Assembly (NCBI RefSeq): GCF_036669915.1
Contig: NC_089319.1
Span: forward strand, 5,658,578 to 5,722,577
DNA length: 64,000 nt
Direction: 5' to 3'
Source: Pocillopora verrucosa
Taxonomy: Eukaryota; Cnidaria; Anthozoa; Scleractinia; Pocilloporidae
Positions 21,210 to 34,100 of the stretch are shown in pieces; position 1 is the stretch's first letter; each line of letters begins with the position of its first letter. A model generated the notes under the pieces. It made no database searches, had not been told where the DNA came from, and saw only the letters and a list, made by a program, of their open reading frames with translations. The position numbers and the translations under genes were made by a program.

Positions 21210-24200
21210 TCATGTGTCAAATTTTCCAGACTCGACCACCCCTCCCTCCTTAAAAACAAAAACTTTGTCACAGTGTCGAATGGTGTTCAGACGGTGAGCT
21301 ATAGTTATTACTGTGGAGTCTTTCAGTTTCTCTCGCACCACTCTCCAGATTGTTTCTTCTGTCCCTGGATCCACGTGTGCAGTGGGTTCATCCAAGATGA
21401 TGATCTTGTTCTGCTGCAACAGAACACGAGCCAAACAAATCAACTGCCGTTCTCCCACACTGACATTTGCTCCATTTTCCAACAATTCGTAATCCAATTG
21501 TCCCTCAAGACTTTGTACGAAATCTTTCAGTTGCACATCCTCTAAGACTCGCCACAGATCTGCATCTTGGAAACGCTTCATAATATCCAGGTTCTTCCTC
21601 AATGATCCACTGAAAAGCACCGGAGTTTGGCCAAGAGCGGAAATGCATCCGCGAGCTGCTCGGAGATTGATATTCTTTATCTGAATTCCGTCCACCAAAA
21701 TCTCTCCGTCGGGGTCGGGCATGCGCAAAAGAGCTGCGACAAAAGATGATTTGCCGGCGCCCGTGCGGCCTGCAACACCTATGTTTGAGCCTCCTTTGAT
21801 GTCAAGACTGATGTTCCTCAGCGCTTTAGGCCCTCCTGGGTAATACGTCATCGACACATCGCGGAATGTGATATTTCCTTCGCATGGCCAGTGTTCCGGG
21901 GGAAGTGTGTCCACTTGGTATCCAGGCTCAGAGTCAAGCTTGGTGTAGGTAATAACTCGTTCAACCGAAGTCATAAAATTCTCGACATCTGATGATTTTC
22001 TGACGGCGTATTGCGTCAGGGTCACTGTTTGAATGAGGTAAGCGAGAGAAAGCCCAGCGGAAGCTAAATAGAAAAAAAATCTGTAAATTAACTGTTGATT
22101 TCCTTCAAGTCACGCAGAAAAAATTACCAAAAATTTAACGGTAAAACTATGCACGACTCGATACGACACAGCACGTCGCGGTTACCTGCTACCGCGACGC
22201 TACTCGTGTGATAAACTAAGTTACTTTAAAAAAAATTTTTTTAAAAATTAAACTAGTCTCAGTTCGTCCTCATAAAGATAGTGATGAAATGGGCTACAAC
22301 GACTTGTTTTTGTCTCCCCATTACACACGGAAAGATTCTTTACACAGAATTATCACATGGAATATCGCAGCTTTTGGATGTACATGAGCGAGTAACGGTG
22401 CAGTTACTTTGGTTAGAACTTTACATACCGGCATCTTGAGATACTAAAACTGCCACTAAGACAACCAAGCCAATTAAAAGAGAAATTATTGCATCCAGAC
22501 GAACACCGAACCATCTGCCACTCGCCGTCACCATGATAAAGGACTGGGTGTGAGTGTCTTGGTAACTGTCCGTAGGGAAAGAAAAAATTAAAGTAAATCA
22601 TCTCGAGTTCAAATGCCAAATCTGCGCAACAAGTTCTTTAAGCGTTGCGCAAAGGGTGCCATCACCATGATGAACGAAATTTTGTAAACGAAATGTAAAT
22701 TGGAAAAAAAAAACACGACGTAGCAGAATAGTAAGCACGAGACCGCCGAGGAAAAAAAATTATCAGGTAGAGGGGCGAATTTGAGGCTGGGACTGAATAC
22801 CGAATCCAGTGCCCCAATCAACCAAGCATTCCATGTCTACAATTTTTAAAGCGTTGTAAGAGGAAGGTGGAGGGGGGAGGGAGGGGGGGGGGAGAGGCTA
22901 TGATGGAAGGAAGGAGGAAGGAGATAGGGGCTTTTACGGATGATGATTCGAGATGCCAAACACAACCCCTGCACTGTGAAAGTTTTGCGTCTCGAGCCTG
23001 AATTGAGTTTGAGATTTTACTTTCCCAGCTCACTTGGAAAGTTGCACGAACTTACTTGTGAAATTTGTCCATAAAATCTCTCTGTCTACCTCTTGTTTGA
23101 ATTGTGTCCAGTCCATCAAGAGTCTCTGATACGTGAGAGAAGACTGGGCTTCGACATATGGACTCTAACCTTTTTAGTTCTCTGGAACTCTTCAAGTAAA
23201 ATCTTGCAAAGTAAAGAATCATGGCCGTCACTGGAACGGTAACAAACAAAACCCAAGGATTTGTAGCAGAAGGAACGATAACTGATGAGAGCAACAGCAA
23301 TACCAACTGAATTGAAGCTAGAAACTGTAATGGTAATAACTCATCCATGCTACCCACATCTTTAGAGAATCGATTCAGGATTCTACCCACAGGATTTGAA
23401 TCGAAAAAAAGAACCGGCGCTTTTAAAAGAGCCACAACCATTTTGTCATGAAGCCGCTCAGAGCTTCTTAGGCAAACCATAAAGAAAATGTAGGCCCTGA
23501 TAATGCCCAATATGAAGGAAGCAGCGACCAAACCACCGTAGATAGTTAGATTTGTCTTGTCTTTCTGTTCTGATGGAAGTTTCCTGGTCAAAAAGGACAG
23601 CCACACGTCAGGGGCAACCATCGATGCTAAAAAAGGGCGAAAAAATATGGTGAATGATAAAAATACGCAAAAGTGAAACAATTTTCTTCATAATCTACGT
23701 AACAGTCTAAATCAGGTGAAATAAACAGTTTTTAACTCAGGTTTAAAAGACATCAACCTCTCTCTCATAAATGGCGGATTGGTTGTTAGTCTTAACATGA
23801 ATCTCCCATCCCCCTCTCCACACCTTTTCCGTCAGTCCCAGTTTCCTCTTGCTCCTTCAAGACAAAAAAAAACTGGGTTGGAGTTTCTGACTTGGCTGCT
23901 TGCTTGCTCGTTCGCCCCGAGAGAGAATGTCATTCGACAGCACCGAACAATGGCTGAGTTTTTGCCACTTTTATAATTCTTTAGTGCTCACCTTGAGAAA
24001 TAAGACACAAGAAAATCATTCCAATGATGAAGAAGGAGTGAATACCACTTCTGAAGTAGTCCCAATAAAGCTTACTTGACACCGTTCCGATTGCCCGATC
24101 TTCAACAGATATTTCCAGTTCATTGTCTTTCTTTGTAAGTGGCTTTAAATCTCTGCGTCTCTCTTCATCCTCCCCTGCGGTGACCATGTCATTAGACTTG

Positions 24201-27200
24201 TTTTCTGTCGAAGCATTCTTGTAAAGTGGGTCGATGGTGGTATTTAAGATGCCTTTTCCTTGAAGCTCGGCGAAGGTTCCCTTCCCCAGAACGCGACCTT
24301 TGTGCAGTACAATCACTCGGTCTGCATCTTTCATATGTTGTTCTTGATGAGAAGTTAACAGGCGGGTCTTCTCACCAAGCAAACCCTTGATACACTTTTC
24401 AAAGATATGCCGACCAACTTTGAAGTCCACCGCGCTGAGAGGGTCATCAAACAAGTAAAGGTCTGCATCCACGTACACTGCGCGTGCTAAGCTTACTCTT
24501 GCACGCTGACCACCACTCAGAACGGCACCGCGCTCACCAACAACGGTTTGGTCACCCTTCGGAAACTGCTGAAAGTCTTCTGTGAGGGCGCATGCCTCGA
24601 TTATTCTGGTGTATCTTGGTTCATCGCACGACTCTCCAAATAAAATATTTTCTCTTAAGGTTCCAGAGAACACCCAGGCTATTTGCGGTGCATACACAAA
24701 AGTTCCTTGACGGTTTATTGTTCCGCCTACGTCTGATATCTCGCCAGCGATCGCTGAGAGGAGAGTTGATTTACCGCTGCCTACTGGTCCGGTGACAACT
24801 GTCAAGCTTCCTGATGCAGCAACAAAGTCCACATCTTGAAGAATAAATTCATCTTTCCTCGCTACTTCTTTATATGTTAAATGCGACACACATAAAGTTC
24901 CTGGCTTAGAAGGGTTTATCCATTGATCAGTAAGGGGATTTTCATCTGATACATGCGACTGGCTCATAGATGTAGAATCGTTTTGTAACTTGCCCGACTT
25001 TCTCTCTTCAGCTGTTCCTCTGCCTTGTAGACAATGATCCTCAGAGGTGGAAGACAAATCCTCTGAAATAAGAAAATCTTCTATTCTTCCGAGTGATGCA
25101 AATGATTCCCGTGTCTCCACCACACCATACGCAATGCCAAAGCAAATTCGAAGTCTTAGCAAGTTAATAAACATTAAGAGCATAAAAACATTTACTGGTG
25201 CTAGGGATTGACCAGTAAGCATCAGAGTAATAACAGACAGCAGGATTGGTATTGAAGTATACTCCAAGGCAGCCAAACCTGAGAGAATGGCACTTTTCTT
25301 ACGGATGATACTTATTTCTCGTCTGAAAGAAACAAAAAGATTTGTTGTTATCATTTTCGGACAAAATGAAGGTACTGATCAGAAACTCTGCACTCTGCAG
25401 TCTTCACTCTTCACTCAGCACTCATAATTATTGCAGTGGTTGTTCAGATACCTATCGTTTCTTACACCCAAAAACTCAATGAAAACTGAACACATTTTAC
25501 AATAAGCAAAGCACAATAAACTGTACATCACCATGATCACAAATGATTCCTAAATATGACCTCCAACCTTCCTCACAGCAACCCTCGCCACCCATAAATG
25601 TTAAGTTTGTGAATTATTAACTCTTGGAGTGTTCTCCCAAAATCTTGCATGAGTTATCACGCCAGTAAACCAATACTATCACTCCGTTCACCCAAAGGTA
25701 TCGGTGCGAAGATGTTCTGCTGTTATCTGAAAAAATTAAATAGGTTTTTAAATTTCCCTTACTTTCGTGTGTGTTTTATTTTTTTTCTGAATTCATCCTC
25801 CCACGCACGCGCTTTGATAGCACGTATCCCAGAAACCACTTGATTCGTCAAAGAAATTCGCATATCAGATTCCGCCGCTGAACGCAGACGCAGCGCGGCA
25901 TTGACAGAAGACATCTCTGCGTAATACGGTAGAAGAAGCCAGAGAAATATCTCTCCCATAAGAGCCTGCCAACCAATCAGATACGCGATTATAAACGTTG
26001 CAGGCACAATTTGGAGTATGGCTGAATTTATTGCTAAAATCCATTTAGGTGCTGTCTCCATCCGCTGAACATCATTTGACAGCAGGTCGATCACACGCCC
26101 CGCTGAAAACTTTGACAATGAGCTCTTGCTAAGCAGTAAGATCTGAGAATGAAACAATATCAATACTAGAATTGATCTCTTGAAAAGGAAAACCCATGTT
26201 TAGTGCAGAAAGCAATCAGAATTATTAACCACCACTCCTCAAAGTAAAGGTGGCTAGTGGTAGATATATTTTGAGCTGCAAAATGGCGAGGTAAATACCC
26301 ACCGTTAGCCACCGAAACTGAGGTTAGTAATTACCCTAGTATATACTAAAACAGTGAGAAAAAAAAATCAAAATATGATTTTAACTCATTTATTCCTGCA
26401 ACGATTTTCAGGCGAAAATTCCGCGCAAGTTTCTCAGAGGTGAATAGCAAGGGATATTTGGAGTTTGAGTAGCCAATCAGAGCGCGCCTTCAACGTTATC
26501 CACTGTTCTAGTATATACTAAAGATGATTAGTGTATAGCAGGTGGATAGTGCTTTTCGAGTGCGCTTAGTTCGAAAGTGATTACCAAGTTCTACTCATCT
26601 CCGAGGAAACGAAGAGACAAACTCGCACTTTTAAAGTTCAATTCCTAATCATTTTCTCATCGCATGCAATAAGGAGCTAATAAGGACCGCCTCTTGAGTT
26701 TAGCCTAATTGCTAGAACGCCGACTGTCACCCGCGAGATCGAGAATTCAAGCTTGATCCAAGCAGATTGAACCAACTCTCACGCTCCCAAAACAGAGGCA
26801 TAACTGGAGGAGTCTTAAGGTGCCAAGAAAAATCTTATTATTTAGGTTTGCGAGAGCGTATGAATTCATAGAAGCTTCAGCTTGGGCATAGACATTTCCG
26901 ATGCTGATAACTCCTTTCCGCCGTGTTAATACTGGCTTGCGGATTCACAGTGTTGCCAAGAAAAGAGAGAATGCAGTCCTAAATAACCTACTTAGACACT
27001 GGATTGAAAACTTTCTCTGACTACTCCATAATCTAGGGTTAATAACAAAAGTGTATCGAAAAGCGAAGGAAAAAGTGTCGAGAGAATTAACGAAGATTGC
27101 GCCCTTTCCCATTACCCAACCCAACCTTACCCTAACTCGTCCCCAATCTTCTTCAAAGCAACGGTGTCGGCAACTAACACAGGCAAGTGCAACAGGATGG

Positions 27201-27853
27201 GAAAAAGTCAGAGAGCCTTTTTCTCTTTCCCATCACCCCTTTCTTCCCCACGTGAACGCCGTGCACATTATGGAGAAGGCTTGGGACGAGTCAGCTACCC
27301 TACTTGTGCTCACCTTCCTGTAAACGAGACCTTGCACTGCGTTACTCAGTCTGATGCCCATTATTTCACCCGCGTAACCGTAATGTTGCATTCCGAGGCT
27401 CCCGACCAAAGTGGTTACAGCCATCGCAATTGCTAAAACGCATCCATGAAGGATGTTGTTCTGATGTGTTTCAGGTGACATTAACATAAAAATCAGATGT
27501 CCAACGAGCAATGGCGAAAGGAGGGAGCCGATTGCGAACAAGACATCACAGCAAACAACGAAAACAGCTTCCCTGAGGGAAATCGTCCTCAAGACACTTT
27601 TCCACAACTTCGGTGTTTTCTTCTTCCTAATGGAATTAGCTACTTCTTCTTTCCATTTTTTGTCAAGAAGTTCTGTGGCTGACTGTGAGGTGTTCTCGTT
27701 TGAGAGTGGTACAAAGTCCCCTTCCTCTAAGGTTCGTTTACTGCCTGTCTTCATGACATCGTTCATCCATTGCAACAAGAGGAAAGAAACAAAACTTACT
27801 TTCTCGGCAGAGTCACTGGTGGAGGAGATCTTCTTGTAACCATTTGGTGCCAT
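21210..27853 (-). CDS. ABCC4/MRP4-like ABC transporter, copy A
   Basis: Six exons: 27314-27853 (ATG at 27853), 25763-26142, 23992-25322, 23056-23626, 22429-22565, 21210-22063; phases 0, 2, 1, 2, 1; 1270 residues. A short ABCC protein (no TMD0) expected in the plasma membrane as an ATP-driven exporter of organic anions; human MRP4 exports cyclic nucleotides, prostanoids and conjugates. Order: TMD1 (about 90-380), NBD1 with Walker [10 protein letters not shown] 485-493, LSGGQ 575-579 and [15 protein letters not shown]2 (about 730-1010, with [14 protein letters not shown]); NBD2 with GRTGAGKS 1085-1092, VSVGERQ 1187-1193, LDEPT with catalytic Glu 1212, and H-loop His 1243. NBD1 has Asp where the catalytic Glu would be, normal for ABCC. 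The protein stops at ESGKFDT, some 55 residues short of human MRP4, without a PDZ-type tail. Substrate unknown. Confidence 0.88.
26248..26312. repeat. Hairpin element in ABC intron 1
   Basis: ggtggctagtggtagat... pairs with ...taaatacccaccgttagccacc across about 65 bp in intron 1 of copy A. The same hairpin is in B (36175-36229), C (45567-45621) and D (54835-54898), so it predates the duplications. About 200 bp further on, the introns of A and B also share an agtatatact palindrome. Confidence 0.55.
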
Positions 27854-29790
27854 AGCTCTAAACCTTTAGCCGAAGAACGATGAAGCATGATCAATATCAT
27901 CATCTCTCACTAATAAATCCAAGTCACGCTTCGCATTTTGCTACATCAAATTTGAAAAAATGATGAACTAAATAGCACTTTTAATGTTAATAGAGTGTGA
28001 GAGATTGGGATAAACTCCTTCCTCATAAAAGAATCCGATTTTTTTGTCCCACTCTCATTTCACATCTCGTGATAAAATCTTCTTTTATTTCACTACCGAA
28101 CCTTCGACATTGTCAGTCCTAGCGATATACAGGATGCTTGTCACAAATAAACCTAATAATGGCTTAACTCTCCATCGAGTTCATTGTACAGCATCAGAGC
28201 GGATAATTCGCAAGTTTGGGATGGGATACCTTGTCGAAGACTTAGATATTTCTTCGTCTTAAGGCCAGATAACACATTTCTTTGATTTTTCTAAAGTTGT
28301 TATAACCCTTGTGAGGACTTGTAAATTCCTCTATCCTGTATGCTTGACAAAATGTGGAGCACTTTTCAATATTCTACAACTTTATGTCATTTATGTCTCC
28401 CCATTCTTTGATCGACCCTTAGTGGTGCCATGCAAGAAGAGGGGGGGTGGGGGGGGGGGACGGGGAGGTCACAGTCTCCCACTTCCTGTACCATGTTCTC
28501 TCGGCTCCAGTACTTTTGTGGCCTTCTGCCTCCCAGCTCTCGCTCTCCATGGTATTACTCCCGTCTTCAGGTTAATAAAATGGATCAGAAGCCTGGGTTT
28601 TGGAAAGCTGTGCCAAAACGCATAATTCAAGACAATTCTCTGGCGTTCCATTTTTTCAGGGGAGGAGAAGTAAATTTCTCAAGTTGAACATCATACAGAC
28701 CTGGTTATCACAGTTTGATCATCGATTCTAACATCCCACCATAGAGAAGAAATTCTTAGCCCACTGTGCAATCCAATAGCTATTGGAATTCAAATGTGTA
28801 TTTCGTAGCATTCAGGAATCCCTGATATACTGGGATCGTGCTTTTTAGAGATGAGAATGGATGCAACGGTCGTCTCCACAGGTACTAAAACAAGGAATGA
28901 CCAAAATCCACCTAAAACCACCTGCAACCAACTTCAGAGTATTATTTTTATCACTGTGACAATTTTGTTGGCAAATGTAAATGTACACGGGAAATGTTGT
29001 CAATAGCGAAATTAAAATACATGCAACGGTTGTGTCACGTAACGTATTTTTTCCCAGAGACTTGGCATCGTCTGGTCTTTATTTTCTTTCTTTTTGTCGC
29101 CTCGCAGATATTTATTTTTGCAGTTTAAATGCTCCTGCTACAGCGTGAAAGGGGAATCATTGGTAATTTCAGCTAAACTTTCAGTGTGAGTTTTGGCCAA
29201 AAAGCCCGCTAAAAATGTGGATCGTTTGCTTAAATATTCAAATTTATCCGGGAATTTTTTTTCCTAAGGAAATCAGAAAGGACAAAGAAATCAATCGGTG
29301 CAATTTCTCCTTTGTTTTTGGCTTGAAACTGATATTAAAGGGGACTTAGAAAGAAAATTCAAGGTTTTAAAACCGCTAAGTCATTTATTTTTGCCTGCTT
29401 CAAAATAGTTGCCAACATGTGGTTATGCACGAGTGCGGTTGAAAATACGCAGTGACTAAATGCCCTTTAGCCGGGCAAGGTTAAAATTAAAGTTGGAAAT
29501 AGTCAAGAGATCAAGAGATAAACACTTACCGGCTAACCTTGCTTGTTTTTCCCTAGAGGGAGCAGGTAATGGGTGAAATTGCACCAACGACAAAATTCCG
29601 TAAACGAGTCACACACCAGCAAGCAGTCTGATCACTAATGGAACTAAGCGCGCAGAAATCCCTTGTTAGAAAGCTTGATTAGCATATGTACACTCTTCTA
29701 CAGACGACCGCACTTAAATCGTAAAACAGAATTTCTTTGGTACAGGCGATCAGATGATTTCGAGCGCAATTTGGAATAATGAAACACAAG

Positions 29791-29814
29791 TTTTTTTTTT
29801 TTTTTTTTTTTTTT
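29791..29814. repeat. Poly-T run of 24
   Basis: Uninterrupted T tract in the duplicated 5' flank of copy A. The matching places in the B and C flanks (near 39090 and 51138) have little or no T run, so it has expanded here, or may be the A-tail of a lost retro-insertion. Confidence 0.6.
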
Positions 29815-30700
29815 AAAGTCAAACAATGAGTCTTCAAAGAAGTTCAACAGCGCTTTCTTAATTCAAATCACCCAAAAGGTTTGAGTGGGTTTTTTATAAT
29901 TATGCAAAAGCTTGTTACCGTGTGCGGCAGCCTGATCAGAAGCGTACAATTTTCAAGTGTCGACAACCGAGCGATGTATGTGTCCACTAAAAAGCCAAAA
30001 TAATTTTTGAAATCGCTTGGCGTTTCTGAACAAATTTCTGATATTCTAAGAAGTTTGAAAGAACCTTTCGGTTGCAATTCTGTGAAAATTTCTGACTGCC
30101 AGGCATTTAGTCTATTCGAGACCGTGCCCGGCTGCCGGGCATTTGGTCACAGCGAAATAAAAGGTAACAAACTGTTTATCCAGGCTTTGAACTTTATGGC
30201 GGGTTTAAAAGTTGAGAAAAATTTCTATGAAACAGAAAATTGTAATTTTGATGGAAAGCCGGTAAGACAAAGACTTAACGCGGGCTCAGATTAAGTTAAA
30301 ATGCTCTCTGTATCTCAGATTTTCAAGCAAGTAAGTCTAGAACTTTACCTTCTCGAAGTTAGACGTAAAACTCTCAAAGCGTAAGAGAGACTTGCATGCT
30401 CGGTAATGCACTGTTATATATGGCATTTATTGCTTTTATATAAAAAAACAAACAAACAAACAAAAAAGAAAACATCAAACCTAAGTTTTGATTACCGAAA
30501 AAGAAAAGTTTGCAAAACTTTTTATTGCTGCTTGGTTTGATGGTTCTGTTGCTATTGATGGATAAATTACAGTACTATAACTGCTGCTAAAACAATGGGA
30601 CACTTTTTGAAATAGAATTTTATAGCAATATTGCGCGCTGTACTTCCCGGTGGTCTTGAGTAAATACGTTTTATTTTTGTATAATTTAATGGCTTACATG

Positions 30701-30790
30701 CATCAATCAGTATCTGAGGAACTGCCTACCTACCCCTCCCCTAACCCAACAACATTCAACTGATAAAAATTTTCTAGGCTTAATGTAGGG
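30701..30790. mobile_element. Half copy of the cacctaccc foldback MITE
   Basis: atcagtatctgaggaactgc followed by ctacctacccctcccctaacc matches the left arm of the element at 48306-48442. The right arm breaks off after the loop (agggttagatac). The same broken form is in the copy E flank at 63163-63255, so it was already truncated when the two flanks duplicated. Confidence 0.55.
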
Positions 30791-31185
30791 TTAGATACTA
30801 AAACTGATCCGCCTTCTCTCGAAGAAAATATTTTCATGCTTCTTGGCCTTCACTTAGTTTTGAAGAAATAACCTCCGAAAAAGAAAAGTTGATTGAATTA
30901 CATTCAAATCCTTTGGAAAAAAGAAGAAAACAATCGCACAATATCTTTGCTAATGACAAAGTGGTAGAAAGGCTTTTCTATTTATTTTAACTATTAAAGA
31001 AAAAAACCCTTAAATTCCACGATTAAGAAACTTGTGCTCTCACTTCCATTTCAATACTTGGAATATCGGCCAGGAAGTAAATTGAACATTCCGATAACTT
31101 TAGTTTTGATTTGACGACACTCAATCCTATTTCACTCTAAGAAAAAACAAAAACAACAAAGGGCTGGTGTAAAACGCTTCAGTCT

Positions 31186-34100
31186 TCATGTATCAAACTT
31201 TCCAGACTCAACCACCCCTCCCTCCTTAAAAACAAATACTTTGTCACAGTGTCGGATGGTGTTCAGACGGTGAGCTATGGTTATTACTGTGGAGTCTTTC
31301 AGTTTCTCTCGCACCACTCTCCAGATTGTTTCTTCTGTCCCTGGATCCACGTGTGCAGTGGGCTCATCCAAGATGATAATCTTGTTCTGCTGCAACAGAA
31401 CACGAGCCAAACAAATCAACTGCCGCTCTCCCACACTGACATTTGCTCCATTTTCCAACAATTCGTAATCCAATTGTCCCTCAAGACTTTGAACGAAATC
31501 TTTCAGTTGCACATCCTCTAAGACCCGCCACAGATCTGCATCTTTGAAGCGGTTGACAAGATCCAGATTTGTCCTCAATGATCCACTGAAAAGCACCGGA
31601 GCTTGGCCAAGAGCGGATATGCATCCTCGAGCTGTTCGGAGATTAATGTTCTTTATCTGAACCCCATCCACGAGAATATCTCCGTCAGGATCGGGCATGC
31701 GTAAAAGAGCTGCTACAAAAGATGACTTCCCGGCACCCGTGCGGCCTGCAACACCTATATTTGAGCCTCCTTTGATGTCAAGACTGATGTTCCTCAGCGC
31801 TTTCGGTCCCCCCGGGTAATACGTTATCGACACGTCGCGGAATGTGATATTTCCTTCGCGTGGCCAGTGTTCCGGGGGAAGCGTGTCCACTTGGTATCCA
31901 GGCTCAGAGTCAAGCTTGGTGTAGGTCATAATTCGTTCAACTGACGTCATAAAATTCTCGACATCTGATGATTTTCTGACAGCGTGTTGCGTCAGGGCCA
32001 CTGTTTGAATGAGGTAAGCGAGAGAAAGCCCAGCGGAAGCTAAATAGAGAAAAATATCTGTAAATTAATCGTCCTCATGAAGATAGTGATGAAATGGGCT
32101 ACAACGACTTGTTTTTGTCTCCCAGCTCCGCGCGGAAAGATTCTTTTCACAGTCTCATTTATCACATGGAATATCACAGCTTTTGGGTGTACACGAGCGT
32201 GAAATGGTGCAATTATTTCGGATGAAACTCTACATACCAGCATCTTGAGATACTAAAACTACCACTGAGACGACTAAGCCTATTAAAAGAGAAATGATTG
32301 CATCCAGACGAACACCGAACCATCTGCCACTCGCCGTCACCATGACAAAAGACTGGGTATGAGTGTCTTGGTAGCTGTCCAATGGGAAAGAAAATAAATC
32401 AACTTAAGTCATCTCGAGTCTAAATATTTGTTCACTCAGTAAAACGTAAAAAGCGTTGCGAAGGGGGTAGGGGTGGGGGTAATAAAGAGAGGAGACCGCC
32501 GCATCACCATCATGAACGACTGGGTATAAGTGTCTTGGCAGCTGTCCAACGGGAAAGAAAATACATCAACGTAAATCATCTCCAGTTCAAATGTCAATTT
32601 TGCGCAGCAAGTTTCTTAAGCGTCGTACAGAGGGTGCCACCACCATGATGAACGAAACAGATTTATAGATTTGGTATACAGAATGTAAATTAAAAGGAAA
32701 AAAACATTTGGACACGAGACCGCCAACGAAAAAAAGTGATCAGGTAGAGGGGCAAATTCGAGGCTGAGACCGAATGCAAAATTTAAGATTCAGTGCCCCA
32801 ATCAACCCAGCATTCCATGTCTACAATTTTAAAATCGTTGGAAGACGAAGGTGGGGGGGGGGGGGAGGGAGGGGGGAGAAGGTAATGGCTATGATGGAAG
32901 GAAGGGGGAAGGGACGACTGTTTTTCACGGATAATGTTTTAAGATGCCAAACATAAACCCTGCACTATGAAAGTTTTGCGTCTCGAGCCTGAATTGAGTT
33001 TCCCAGCTCACTTGTAAAGTTGCACGAACTTACTTGTAAAACGTTTCTATAAACTCTCTCTGTCTGCCTCTTGTTCGAATTGTGTCCAGTCCATCGAGAG
33101 TCTCTGATATGTGAGAGAAGACTGGGCTTCGACATATTGACTCCAACCTTTTTAGTTCTCTGGAACTCTTCAAGTAAAATCTTGCAAAGTAAAGAATCAT
33201 GGCCGTCACTGGAACGGTAACGAACAAAACCCAAGGATTTGTAGCAGAAGGAACGATCACTGATGAGAGTAACAGCAATACCAATTGAATTGTAGATAGA
33301 AACTGTAATGGTAATAACTCATCCATGCAACCCACATCTTTAGAGAATCGATTCAGGATTCTACCCACAGGATTTGAATCGAAAAATAGAACTGACGCTT
33401 TTAAAAGAACTACAACCATTTTGTCATGAAGACGCTCAGAGCTTCTTAGACAAACCAAAAAGAAAATATAGGCCCTGATGATGCCTAAAATGAAGGAAGC
33501 AGCGACTAAACCACCATAGATAGTTAGATTTGTCTTGTCTTTCTGTTCTGATGGAAGTTTTCTGGTCAAAAAGGACAACCACACGTCAGGGGCAACCATC
33601 GATCCTGAAAAAAGGCGAAAAAATATATGTGTGTGATAAAAATATGCGAAAGTGAGATAAATTTTTCTTAATCTACGTAACAGTCTAAATCTGGTGAAAT
33701 AAAAAATTTTAAAGTCAGGATTAAAAGGCGTCAACCTCTCTCATAAATGTCAGATTGGTTGTTAGTCCTAACATTTATTTCCCGTCACCCTTTGTACGCC
33801 TTTTTCGTCAGTCCCAGTTTCCTCTTGCTCCTCCAAGTCAAAAAAAAACTGGGTTGGTCGGTTGCTTACTCGTTCGCCCCGAGAGAGAATGTTGCTCGAC
33901 AGCACCAAACAATGGCTAAGTTTTTGCCACTTTTATAATTCTTTAGTGCTCACCTTGAGAAATAAGACACAAGAAAATCATTCCAATGATGAGCAATGAG
34001 TGAATACCACTTCTGAAGTAGTTCCAATAAAGCTTACTTGACACCGTTCCGATTGCCCGATCTTCAACAGATATTTCCAGTTCATTGTCTTTATTTGTGA

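Larger units (their letters stand above)
27854..31185. other. 5' flank of copy A and 3' flank of copy B, duplicated sequence
   Basis: 27854-30005 is the 5' flank of copy A, recurring beside B (37723-39155), C (48817-51250, with insertions) and inverted beside D (52330-53407). From 30006 the sequence is the type 2 3' flank, shared with copy E (62586-63678). Short frames here (28311-28625, 30007-30294) are open by chance in repeated non-coding DNA. No gene seen. Confidence 0.55.

Noticed and set aside
28311..28687. Overlapping plus frames upstream of copy A
   Set aside because: The sequence recurs beside the other ABC copies without keeping these frames open.
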